Below are positions 1 to 12,241 of a stretch of DNA of 64,000 nt, in pieces. How positions within the stretch are numbered: the stretch's first letter is position 1; the number at the start of each line of letters is the position of its first letter. The translations under genes and the position numbers were made by a program. The notes beneath the pieces are model-generated. The model had not been told where the DNA came from, made no database searches, and saw nothing but the letters and a program-made list of their open reading frames with translations. This stretch comes from Daphnia carinata (taxonomy: Eukaryota > Arthropoda > Branchiopoda > Diplostraca > Daphniidae), in assembly GCF_022539665.2 (NCBI RefSeq), contig NC_081335.1, forward strand, positions 2,728,001 through 2,792,000, in the 5' to 3' direction.

Positions 1-794
1 GCTGTTCGTCAACCCAAGTGTCTTCATAATAAGCTCGATCTGCCATGAAATCAAAATGAAATGACGAAAATCAAAATGAAGTGGAAAATTACAAACACTT
101 ACGGTTAAATTCTTTTCCTTTTCACAGACGTCGTTTCCTAATTTCAGGTGGGCAGCAGAAATCATATACTCTTCCACGGATAAATTAGACAAAAGATGAT
201 CTTGCTGCGTGATGTATGCCGACTGTTTTCGAAAAGTTTTGAACTTTCGTTCTGCCCCATTAACGTCCACGCGACCTTGCATTCCGCTTTTCCTATAGTG
301 CACATACAGATTAGCCACACTGTCTAAATGTAAAAATTGGGTGGCACTAACTTTAATCCAGCTAATATGTTCATTAGTGAGGTTTTCCCGGCACCCGAAG
401 GCCCCATAATGGCTGTCAGCTTGCCCGAATTGAATGTACCACTAATTTGCTTCAATATTTGTTTAGCTGTTTCTCCTGTAGGCAAGTAATTCAATACCCA
501 TTTGCTTCAGCAAACAATTTAGTGTAACTTTGGTAAAAAAAAAAAAAAATGCTTTTCATTTTTTTTTTTAGTTTAGATTTTATAAGCTCAGCAATTGGTT
601 TAGACAGCAAATCAGACTAATCTCAAACGATATTTTGCATGTGAAACGTGATTGCCGCCATTAAGCATTTTCTTACCTTTTCCCACAGTGTAGCTCAGGT
701 CGGAAAAAGTTAGATCAAACGATGAACCCTCTTGATTTTCTCGATCTGCTGTCTTTCCACGGTTTCTTTCTCTTAATTTGATGTCCGTGTCCAT
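1..794 (-). CDS. ABCG-family half-transporter 1, 5' part (cut by left edge)
   Basis: N-terminal part of an ATP-binding cassette subfamily G half-transporter, a membrane exporter that acts as a dimer and usually moves lipids or hydrophobic compounds. Visible exons on the minus strand are 677-794, 352-475, 103-292 and 1-39; the rest lies outside the window. The start is the ATG at 794-792. Exon 2 encodes Walker A (GPSGAGKTS, preceded by GKLTAIM), and exon 3 carries the Q-loop region [11 protein letters not shown]. Exon lengths 124 and 190 and their phases match the three complete paralogues to the right. It lies head to head with ABCG gene 2, 1.9 kb away. Substrate cannot be inferred. Family assignment is firm; completeness of the gene is unknown. 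Confidence 0.88.
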
Positions 795-2689
795 TTTCGT
801 TTTGGAGGCTGAATAAAAGCAGAAACACAGTTGTTCAAAAACACTTTGACAACCTTGAAACCTGGGTTTAAGCTATTCTTAAAACTCACGACTGCCGTCT
901 GCTAAACTGGAGGTCAACCAATTCAGTGAAGTAGCGGATGTATCTGTTACGTACCGGTTCTTTCACAAAGGCATTCGTAAATGGAGAATGGATGGCTGTA
1001 CACAGCGGACCTTAGTTCCAAGGCATGGCACTATGTCCTAGCTGAATAGTTTGCGTCAACCACTGTAACTAACGACCTTTCAGACGGCGAAGGACTACGG
1101 TAACTGACGAAGCAGACAAAAAACTTGCCCTACCTTTTTCGAAGTAATCCGCTTGGCGCTGCGATCAATGGTGGTTTTTCAGCCTACAACGTTTGTTTAC
1201 TTTTTACTTGGAGACCTTGTGATCGGTTTGCAATGACCAATTTCACCTTGTTTGGCAAGAAAATGTGTAATCTTTTAACTTTTCTACTTTTTGTTTCAGT
1301 TAGTTCCACGGTTCTGGCAATAACGTCAAATTAATTCGTTGTAAAAGGATCCAGGAAAGCCAAATTCTAACACAATGTTTGCACTGTCATTCTTTCTAGT
1401 CCTAGTCTAAACTTAATGTAAGCCGTCTCTGGTTGGATAAAATGGGCGGCATCCAGCAGTACAAAAAATAAACTGCTTCAATCGACATTCACTAACAGAC
1501 AAACGATTTCAATCGAAGTTTTATGGAGGAGAAAGTTACCAAGTCCTTCCCTTTGTCATATGCTTCACGCCAAAGAACTGTATCCGGGATGCGCAGTCGC
1601 TAACTGACTATGGTAGGACCAAAGAGACGACGCATGCGCAGTCGGCCGGGTCTGGCTGTGACATGGTTATATGTGAAAGGAAAGCAGTAGCATGTAAAAT
1701 TACTTTTTATATAGTCACAGACATGGATTCAGTTGATTTCCTCCGCTTATAAAAAACGTGCATAAAAGGCTCCACGCAATCCGTTCCTCCTCTTTCTCGG
1801 GCTACCGGCTGCATTTTCTTGCCATTCGGACTTCAGGTCATCTTTACGCGTGTTGCTAGGCTCAATGTTGAATTAAAGTGGGGCGTTGTTCAATAAAAAT
1901 CTACAGCGTCATTCACCCAGTTTTCTTAAGAAAAATAGAAGGTAAAAATATAATCTAACTAACAATTGACGATATTTTAATAGCAGAATGTAAGAATAAT
2001 AATAGAGTTTATTGTAATCAAGTATTCTGATTCTGCGTGAAGTAAAGGATTAGCCGTAAGACATGACAAAGCTTTCACCTTGGGTACAGTTTAAATTTTG
2101 GTTATCTCTTTTTCTACCTAACAAGTCGCATGGAATAGTCAAGTCAAGAGCAGCGAAACATACCGATGTGTTTGCCTAAGGGCATCTCGGAATAACGGTG
2201 CCACTTTGTTTCTTTTCATCAGCGCTTGATACCAGGAAAACTTTTGAAAACACTATATTAACAATAACATTAGGAATAGCAATAAAAATGAGCTGTCTTT
2301 GGAAATAAAGCTTTCCTCCTCCGGATACCGCTACCGCTCGCAGTTCCAGAAAGCGAAAACCATTGTGCGCGTCTCTTTAATACCTCCGGCCTTCACCAAA
2401 AAATTTGAGAGCTGCTCATAGATGGCGTTTTGAACTTTGAAAACACATACAAAATAATTGTCTTCATGTAGCTTTCAGCAGCTTCATATCTGGAATAACC
2501 CGTTGATCTAAGTTGAAACGTAAGGGTAGCCACGGTAACGTAATCTGTAAGGGTAGCCATAATACTTATCTCCAAACAAAGGTTAAAATGGCAAAGTATC
2601 AAGCTTAACTCTGCTTTACCCCCTTTAAGTTAGCTTGATTGATTCTTCACTCATTTTCCTCAAACATCCTGTCTTGTGAGGAAGCCAAA
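795..2689. other. Divergent intergenic region between ABCG genes 1 and 2
   Basis: No convincing coding exon. It should hold the promoters and untranslated exons of both flanking ABCG genes. A TATA-like run (TATAAAAAA, from 1748) faces gene 2, but no good initiator follows at the expected distance, so this is only a weak promoter candidate. Confidence 0.4.
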
Positions 2690-5354
2690 ATGGATGTAAT
2701 GGAAACACTGGACAAATGTGCACTAGCAACCAAGGAAAGCCGCATTAATATATCCTTGGACATCACTTTCCACGACATTTGCTACACAGCAAAGAAAGGT
2801 AATTACTTTCCCCGAAACATGTTGCACAATTTATGGTTGGCAGTATATTATAATACTTTAGTTGTTGGTAAGAAGTCAGCATATATGATGACTTCATCTT
2901 GAATCAGTTCTGCCTTACCTTCTAGCATTCATTGTTCCTAGGCAAAAAGCCAAAAAATATTCTGCACCAAATGAGTGGCACTTTCAAGTCTGGCCAACTT
3001 ACTGCCATTTTGGGACCATCTGGTGCAGGTAAATCGTCCTTAATGAACATTCTAGCTGGTTTAAAGTAAGTAAACACAAGGTTATGGTAAATGGAGCATG
3101 TATGAAGAAAGTAGCCATAAATGTTGTTTCTTTACCATAGAACGAGAGGAGTCGATGGCAGAATCGAAATGAGCGGTGTAGAACGGGACTTGAAAACTTT
3201 CCATAAGCAGTCTGCATATATCGAGCAATATGATCATTTGCTACAAAATTTGAGCGTTGAGGAGTATATGGATGCTGCTGCTCGTCTAAAATTGGGAATA
3301 GACATCACTGACGGGGAAAGAAAGTCGAAGGTATAACTTTCTTCGTTTATCCTTAAGTTTTATGAAAAGAAGTCAACGCCTTCCTAATGACAGGTGGAGT
3401 CGATCGTAAAAACACTAGGGTTATCTAACAGCACGAAAACGCGTATTTCCTGCTTATCAGGTGGTGAACGTAAACGACTATCTATTGGATTGGAATTGTT
3501 TGATGATCCGTATTTTCTGTTCTTGGATGAACCAACTAGGTAAGAGAAGGGTTTAGAAAAAAATACTAGTGTGTCATTTGTTTCGCTCTGCAGGAGTTAA
3601 GGAAAAAGCATATTTTTGACCTATTTGCCTGTAAATCCAACCCAGCATGTTAACGTTAGTTTCATCAGATTTTCCCATATTACAGTGGGTTGGACAGCTC
3701 TTCGAGTTTGCAGTGTGTAGGATTGCTTCGTGAGATCGCCAGAAGGGGTCGAACTGTAATAACCTTAACATAATTAAAATAAATTTTTATAGAACATTTC
3801 ATTAAGTGCAAAATATTTTCTTTTTAAGGTAGTAACAACTATCCATCAACCAAGTTCACACTTATTGGATCATTTCGATCATTTGTACATAGTTGCAGAT
3901 GGATTATGCATTTACCAGGGCCCAGTGAAATCTTTAGTGCCCTATCTACAGACATTTAACTTACAATGCCCTAAATATCATAACCCTGCTAATTTTGGTA
4001 TGATTTATTGTCACCTTTTTTCTCATTTCTTTTTGTTTCGGAATTTTGGGTAAGAAAATAGTAAATACTTTACCTAATAGAATTTTTCGTATTCAGTGAT
4101 GGACGTAGCTTCGGGAGATTACGGTGACGTATTGCCACAGTTGGTGTCTGGCGTTGAAAATGGCCGTCTGATTTACAGCGAGAGTTCAGCCCTTTTATGT
4201 ACTGCGGATTCTCTAGACACTGAAGGTAGTTTGTACTTCATTACATTCCTGTGTTAGCCACCCTAGTTTATCCATTTTGTCCATGTTCTAATCCAGAACA
4301 AAAATTAAAATATGAAAACCTAGAGAATCACAGAATGAACAAAAGCAAGGAACTATCATACGCCATACCATTCCACAATCAAGTTGCCATTTTGCTTGAA
4401 CGAACTTGGCGAACGATTTGGAGAGAGAAGGTTTGTGCTCATCAATTTCCAATTATTCCACAATGTGACTTCATTTAATATTTTATTACCATCAACTCAG
4501 ATGCTGACACAAGTGCGTTTTACTACTCACGTTGCTTTCGGCATCTTCTTTGGAATGGTGTACCAGGCAGTCGGGAACGATGCTGGTTTTGTATTAAATA
4601 ATATCGGACTACTCTACATCAGTCTAATATTTATAGTCTTTACCTCTGTCATGCCAACTGTCGTGACCTGTAAGTAAAAAAAAAAAAAAGTCTTTACTTG
4701 TATAACAGTCGTCAAATATTAATACTAAATAATATTGACTTTTCAACAATAGTTCCACTTGAACGCCGGGTAGTGTTTCGAGAACATCAGAATCATTGGT
4801 ATAGCCTCAAAGCCTATTACCTTGCTAAGCTGCTAGTCGACATCCCGTTCCAGATTATTTTTCCTACGGTGTTTTTGACGATTGTCTATTTGATGAGCAA
4901 TCAACCGATGAGCATGGATCGTTTCAGTATGCTCCTGTGCATCACCATCTGCATAGCTCTAGTTGGACAAGGCATTGGATTGGTTGTAGGTGCGGCTTTT
5001 GATATTCAATCAGCTGCCTTCCTTGCACCAGTCTTCGCCATTCCGTTTCTCCTCTTCGCTGGCTTCTTTATCAACTTAAACGCCATCCCATCTTACCTGA
5101 TGTGGATGTCTTACGTCAGTTTCTTCCGCTACGGATTTGTAGGATCAATGTTATCGATTTACGATTATGACCGTCCGCCGTTAAATTGCTCTCAACCTTA
5201 CTGCCATTATCGTTTGCCTGACAAGTTGTTAGAACAGTACGACATGGCTGACTGTTCATATTCTTCATGTATCGTTGGCATGCTGGTTTATTTTGTTGTT
5301 TTGCGCTTGGCCGGGTACATTTTCTTGCGTTTGAAGTTGAAGAGTATCCTGTGA
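2690..5354 (+). CDS. ABCG-family half-transporter 2 (613 aa)
   Basis: Complete ABCG half-transporter in 10 exons: 2690-2798, 2942-3065, 3141-3330, 3394-3539, 3686-3755, 3829-3997, 4097-4225, 4297-4430, 4501-4669 and 4753-5354. The nucleotide-binding domain comes first, as in all ABCG proteins: Walker [11 protein letters not shown]-loop [11 protein letters not shown], signature [12 protein letters not shown] (about residue 162), Walker [17 protein letters not shown] joined across introns, and H-loop TTIHQPSS. A linker [16 protein letters not shown] and a six-helix membrane domain follow. The NPADFV-like linker resembles ABCG1/ABCG4. Unlike paralogues 3 and 4 it keeps Arg in the signature. It converges with gene 3, with 401 bp between the stop codons. 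Substrate unknown. Confidence 0.93.
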
Positions 5355-5755
5355 ACTTGTTTTTCGCTCTTCATGACCAGGCTTGTTTTTTGTTTATTAG
5401 ATTCAATTTATTAAATGTTCTATGCAAAAGTTAATATATGTAGATGTTACCCAAAATAGTTTTTTGCATCAATGGTTTTTTTCAACTTGCTCCACCAATA
5501 TTGTTCTGTCAAAAAATTTAGTCTTATTGTGCTGTATCCCAAAACTAACTTGAAAGATGTTACAGTATTTCACATGTCAAAGCAAGTTATCAATAAGGTT
5601 TTATTAGTACTGAAAAACAAATATATAAAGCCACTTACTGCATAACTTTGGTGTTTTTCTGCTCCCGTGTGAACCAATCAATTTAATCTGTAAACCAATG
5701 ATAATCAATTTTATTTTATTGTTTTCCTATAATAAAAGCGTAAAATAAAATCAGT
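5355..5755. other. Convergent 3' intergenic region
   Basis: AT-rich spacer between two converging ABCG genes, presumably both 3' UTRs. Poly(A)-signal-like words occur on both strands near 5700-5740. No coding potential seen. Confidence 0.5.
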
Positions 5756-8405
5756 TCAACGTATATGCCTCAGTTTGAATCGCAATGCAAAATAGCCAGC
5801 CACTCGTATCACAATAAAACTCACTACCATACCGATCACCGACAAGTAATAAGAGCTGTCAGTCAATTGGAATTGTTGCAAGAACTTGATTGGGTACCGA
5901 AAATGACAGTAATCTTCAAAACAGGAGAGAGGCGGATGATCGCCACCGTAGAGGGATAACATGGAACCTTCGAAACTGTAATGGAGGAAACTCGCGTATG
6001 CTATCCAGCTTAGATAAGGCGGAATAGCATTAACTTGAATCATAAATCCCGACACCAGTAAAAATGGAATGCAACTGATGGGAGCAAAATATGAAGCTAT
6101 TGGGATGTCAAAGGCAGCACCGAAAAACAGTCCGATACCTTGTCCCACAAGAGCCATGCAAATGATGATAGTCAGCAGCATAAAGAACCGATCTACGCAC
6201 ATTGGCTGGTTACTCATGAAATAAAGAGGTATCACATAAATAGTAGGATATACTATCTGAAATGGAATGTCAGCCAATGTCTTCGCCAAATAGTATGCTT
6301 TCAGGCTGTACCATTGATTTAGATGTTCTCTAATCAATACCTTTCTTTCCAAGGTAACTGTTTTAGTAAACAAAAACAATGTTAAAAATCATCCTATGTT
6401 AGTTGTGGCTTTTGTACTGACATGTTAGAAAAGTGGGCATCATAGCGGCGTATAGAATAAAGATAAGACTGAAGAAAAGCATGCCAGCATTATTGTATAC
6501 GGCATGGGCGTCATCCCCGATCTGCCAATACAGTAAGCCCATCAGGATTGAAATGCAAACGTGTAGTGTAAGACGCATGGTCGTTAAAATCTGTTCACGT
6601 TTGCAATTTAAAATTAAATCTCCAGTGTTACGCTAGAGGCATTTTATAAAACGATCGTTAAAAATACCTTTTCTCTCCAAATAGTACGCCAAGTTCGCCC
6701 GAGAAGAACAGCTACCTGAGTATGAAAAGGCGCACCGTATAGATGTTCGTATTTCTTTCTTTCCTTTTTCGTCGAAAACCCGTCTAACATAAGATCCATT
6801 TCATCGTCTTCATAAAATCCAGTGTCTTGGCAAAGAAAAAATTAAATGTTTATAAGAAAAAAAAACCGTAAATTCCGAAACACGCTATACTAAATGTCTA
6901 GTTTCTTACCATGGCTAAGTGAAGGCGTGGCTGGCGACGTTACAGAATTTTCCTGGTATATGCGACGCCCGTTTTCAATACCATCGATCAGTCTAGGTAG
7001 GACATCACCATATTCTCCAGAAGCGACATCGATGGCTACAACGACGAAAAATACGTAGATATTAGAAAAGCTATTTTAATATCGTAGTTTGGATGGATCG
7101 TCTACGAAACCCAAATAGCTCACCAAAGTCTGCAGGATTGTGGTAACTCGGGCAGTGCAAATTCATTGTCTGGAGATAGGGGATCAAAGAATCGACAGGT
7201 CCTTGGTACATACAACGCCCTCCAGCTACGATGTACAGGTGATCAAATTGGTCCAATAACCGCGTACTTGGTTGATGAATAGTAGTCACCACCTTACGTA
7301 AAATTAATCAATACCGCTGAAGAATAGCAATGAATTATGGTTTCCAAATTTTACCGTACGGCCGCTTCTGGCGATGTCCCGCAGCAGCGCGATGCATTGC
7401 ATACTCGAGGAGCTGTCCAAACCACTATCGGAAAAATTACTTATTAATAAATTAATATTTTTTTCACAGAAATTTAAGATGAAAACATGTTTAACGTAAG
7501 CTTGGGGGAGTATCAAGCTACATATTTGAGAAAACGATAAGGATTTAAGACTTTGGCATCGATATTTGACACTGATTTTGTCTGGTACTACACGTTACTG
7601 ATCTTGTTTTCCTCCAAATTTTATGCGCTCTTGTAGTTACCTGGTTGGTTCATCCAAAAATAAGATGGCTGGGTTGTCGATTAATTCCAGTCCAATGGAA
7701 AGTCGTTTGCATTCGCCACCTGATAAGCAAGAAACCCTTGTTTGCTTGCTATTGCTTAATCCTAATGTCTTTAGAATCAATTCTATCTACAATGCAAATC
7801 TTTTAATTTGTTTTCAATCAACACTACAAATTCTTAATCGTCTTACCGTGGATTTTTTTTCCTTGTCGGAGATGTTATTTCCTAATTTTAAGTGAGCTGC
7901 GGCTGTCATGTACTCGTCAATCGTTAGGTTGAGCAATAAATGATCGTCTTGCGTAACATACGCCGACTGTTTGCGGAATTGTTTGAATTTACGTTTAGCA
8001 CCATTCACATCGACTCGCCCTGTCATACCACTTTTTCTGTAGTTAAAATAGTTTTTAATTTCCCATCGCTTTACAAAATTTACGGTGCTACTAACTTTAA
8101 TCCAGCTAAAATATTCATAAGTGAAGTTTTTCCCGCTCCCGAAGGTCCTAGAATGGCAGTCAACTTCCCAGACTTGAAGGCACCGCTTACATCGTGCAAA
8201 ATAGGTTTAACTTCATTCCCTAAAGAAAACGAAAAAACTCATAGAAATAAGATCTTCTTCAGTAAAGTGAAGCTCCATTGGTGAAATGATTTCTACCTTT
8301 TCCTGCAACGTAACTGAGATCACGGAAGGTGAGGTCGAATGACAGACCTTCATTGTATTTTCGAGAGGTCATCCCCGGATTCCATCCATTGGTAACATGT
8401 TGCAT
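5756..8405 (-). CDS. ABCG-family half-transporter 3 (620 aa)
   Basis: Complete ABCG half-transporter. Minus-strand exons: 8297-8405, 8096-8219, 7847-8036, 7641-7786, 7355-7424, 7124-7292, 6910-7035, 6668-6825, 6422-6590 and 5756-6357; together 1863 nt, in frame. Motifs: Walker [10 protein letters not shown] (about 61-69), Q-loop [11 protein letters not shown], signature [12 protein letters not shown] (about 162), Walker [18 protein letters not shown]-loop TTIHQPST, then the linker [16 protein letters not shown] and the membrane domain. Exon lengths 124, 190, 146, 70, 169 and 169 are identical to gene 2. The start is the ATG at 8405. The Cys in the signature is unusual for the family and shared only with gene 4. 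Intron donors include non-consensus GTTAGT and GTCAGT. Confidence 0.93.
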
Positions 8406-11400
8406 GATTGCTATCTTCTTTTTTCGTCCTAAACCAAAAAGGGCAACAGTTAATCAAACAAAATTTCACTATATCTAAAGCAGTCCCAACAGGCAGCAGG
8501 TCAATCACCAACAGAACAAGTAAGCACCGGGTACCATTTACTTTTCAACGAAAAATGAACTATCAGCTTTGCAAACGACTTGATTTCACTCGTAAAGGCC
8601 GGTTAATTTAGCGGCGAATTCGTTTGCTAAGTAAAACAAATACATTAAAATGTTACACACACTGCTCCCTCGTTTAGCGAGTGACATGAGTCAAATGATT
8701 TCAATTCTAGCCTGTTTACTTGATAACTTTCAGTGTTATTTAATTTGTTCATAGTCCAGACAAATGAATCCTTAATATTATCAGTTAGTTCAGAAACATA
8801 TTTTTGTCCAAAAAATAGATAACCAGTTGAAATATTTGATAGAATAACGGCAGTAATTGAAGGGCTACGCCAACAAGGATCAAAGGACACTACGCTTCTG
8901 ATAATAGAACCACGTACAAAATTGGGATGTAACTGTTGAATTTACCTTTCTGTATATTCATGAGCTGGTTAATTCTACATCATGGACATTCAGATGGACT
9001 TTGATGCATAGTCGTTGTCGTTGAATCTGTAAATGAGTCAACAATGAATTAAAAATATAACCTAGGTAAACCGAACAAAGTAGGAGAGAAATTAGACACA
9101 CAGCTACTATCACCGGCTTCATATCTCGGCTTTATCTTCCACGTTCTAGTCGTCAGTATGAATAACCTTGCACCAAACATAATGCTATTACAGCACTATT
9201 TGCAGAACACAATTTATTTTTGACTTACTTTAACACATAGAAGTTGGCTAAGATTTGACACGACAAAATGTTTCAAAAGGACAAAGTATTAAAACTAACC
9301 TTTGCTTTACGTTGAAAAGACATCTGAAATGATAGCACTATGTTTTCTCCAAGCCACCGCACACTACGACATATTAGAACTCTATGACCGCAGAGAGGAC
9401 GACTTAGTTGCCAAGAGGCTGGCAAATCACTGTGAGGAAAAGAAGAGGTTTGAATCCCTGGAAAAGGAGGGGGCAGCAATTTACGTACCCTTTCCATTCG
9501 ATATTTTTCGGAAAAAAAGGTAAGCAATTTTCTAAATTGCTTACCCCTCCTCACTTCACGGCACGTTGCAAGGTTAAATATCACATAAACGAAAATGACA
9601 TATTTATTTAAATATCCCAGGATCCGTTTTTCAAAAGATCGGGTTCGTGTTGGATCGCTTTCTTATTACGTCTTTGACGATGGTTTGCTTGAATGGATAC
9701 TAAAACCTTGGTAAGGTAATAAATGGAGTACATTAAAATCATATCATTCTTTGATAGACACAATGATCTTTTCTTCTAAAGGATTACTCAACTTTTGCTT
9801 ATACAAATAAATGTTTGAATCAGACGAGAGTTTTCACGATTTCTCTTCTTCTGTTTGGTCCTAAAGTTAAGTGGCTCATTGTAACATCTTCTTTTGTGAT
9901 CAGCCCATAGGATTATGAAATCTACTGAAACATGAAGTTCCCTGAAGTTTCAAAAAGAAAAAAGGAAATCTTTCTGTTTACACTATGAGTTTTCTTCCGG
10001 CAGATACGAACGTAAGGGAACACTTGCATTCAAATATTTATTGATTTTCAAAATCTTTTGAACTGAAAAAAATAAAACCCATAGACGTATCTATTATTCT
10101 ATACATAAAAATTCAGAATGCTTTGGGGAATTATTTGAAAGTTCTCACTGACTTCATAATGCGCAACTATTCCAGTTCCGAGTTTATGTTTGGCTATTAA
10201 AGACGTCCCTTAAACAAAGATGGAAGAAAATAAAAACCGAGAATATGGAACAAAAATAAACCAGTAATTAAAAAAATGCAATTTCAAAAAAAAGTAAGCT
10301 TTAATTAAGAGGATTACAAAATCCTATGAAGGCATTGAAAGAACCCAATTAGGGCAGGTTACCGGCGACACCCATAGCGGAATTAGGGAATATTGTAGCA
10401 AACTTTTGGCATGGTAAAAATCTGACAAAATCAAGTTGTTTTTGGTGGACGTTGAACAAAAGCAAGTAAAATTCAATATCGAAAACAACAAAAGACTTAT
10501 CCAGAATTTAAGGGCAAGCATTTATTTTCCAATTCACGAACCGCCCAGCGCGATCTGTGGCGAACGAAAGAAAACTGCGGTAAGCCGTGTCGAGAACGAT
10601 CCCCAAGTTGACGATAACAAGTATAGATGTGTGATTGGTCACGTTCAACTGACGGGCTCCACTTCACTTCAGAGGGTCCAATATTGAAAAGTGGAGCCCC
10701 AGGGTGATGTTCGCAAAAATAGGAACACTTCAAGTGTATACACTTTTTTTTTTTTGCTTATTTCCCATTTCTGAACGTTTATTTGACTTTCTCGATGCTC
10801 TTTCGTTTTGTGTGTGTTAAAGCTCTAACTTAAGCGCAGACGTGAAATGGTCGCTACTTCCCACCCTAGAGCCGCAAGCCTGTTTAAGTAATTTTTGGTG
10901 TAAGAAGTTTACGATAGACCTGATTCTAATGCCAGTCTCCTGCATAATGCTATCGGCTAAATTTGGCGCTTACAACTCTCTACTTGATCCCGCAAGTCTT
11001 TTTAAGGCCTCCTGAATAAGGCCACCATAACGAGTTTGAAAAATTCTTTTTAGGAAACATTGTAAAGCATTTCAATCATGTGATCATGTGCACTTGTTAT
11101 GTACGAGGCTAACACAGTTCTAAAATTGCGTCTCCATTTCTGAATTATAAAATGGCAATTGTTGACAACTTCATGAAAAGCATAACACACGTCTAACTAC
11201 TTTGAGCAATCCATTTTTCAGTACAGAAATTCCCCATGAAACGTTAAAAATTATTCTTAACATAAACACCTGTTTAACGAAGCTCTTTAAAAAAGAATGC
11301 TGAAAACGTCAGCCTTAAAGAAAAATGAAAGTTGTCCCGTGTCGATTGGCCTTTTAGTATTCCCTCGGTCTACGGCGACATCGTTGTTGCGTATCAAATT

Positions 11401-12241
11401 GGATTACGTCTCGCCGGTTCGTGAAAAAAAGCGTCTCGAGAAAACTTGCCATCAACGTTGGTAACGGAAAGTCAATAATGGTAAGTGTAACGATAACAAA
11501 TGTGACCTATTCCATCGGAACACGGTGTTCCCCATCCTGCACATTGCACCGCTCACTGTTGCTGTCTGGGAGAGATAAAGAATCAGTCTGGAACGCACGA
11601 AGATTTAAAATGAATAACGTTCATTGAATCGATATCAAAGACATTGTTTTATTTCTATAAATGTCGTTTTTTAAGTTACCGCACGGTAGATTGAAATGAC
11701 ATTGTTCATTATTAGTGTTCATTGCTATGCTAAATTTAAAAAACAACTATCATCGCGGTGAAATTTGCATAGATGATAACAGGTTGGCCTTGCCCTCGAA
11801 GCAAAACTGATACGGAGTATCACTTTGAGTCGAACAATCGAAAATGTATGGTAATGTAGACAGCCACCTGACGGAACAGAAAACCCGTGTTACTATCTTT
11901 GAAAAAAGCAAAGTCGAAAACATTTGCCAGACGACCATTGAAGAACGAACAAGCGCCCGTTTTTTCTCCCTCGGGCTGTTTCTCTTAACGTTCAACTCGA
12001 CGAAAATATCTACCTGTTGAGCTGGTCATCTCTCTTGCCTCTAAAGTTCACAACTCTCCCAATGTTAAGCCATTCAAATTTACACTTCTCCACTACTATT
12101 TGATGTCAAGGTAACGAACAACGATATTACATAACTTTGAAGTCCAATGCGGCTTTCGCCGAACCAATTGGTTAGAAATTATTAGGTTGACGTTATGCGT
12201 ATCGTCAACTAGCTCTTTCAGCACAGACGCTTAAAGAAAGA
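8406..12241. other. Gene-poor interval between divergent ABCG genes 3 and 4
   Basis: About 3.8 kb without a recognisable gene. Short open frames here have no splice context, motif or family resemblance. The interval probably contains 5' UTR exons and promoters of the two flanking ABCG genes. A polypyrimidine-AG acceptor just upstream of the gene 4 ATG (near 12223) suggests a 5' UTR intron. Confidence 0.4.

Noticed and set aside
9273-9611. Overlapping short open frames on both strands
   Set aside because: No motif, no matching splice sites; likely chance in the ABCG 3-4 intergenic interval.
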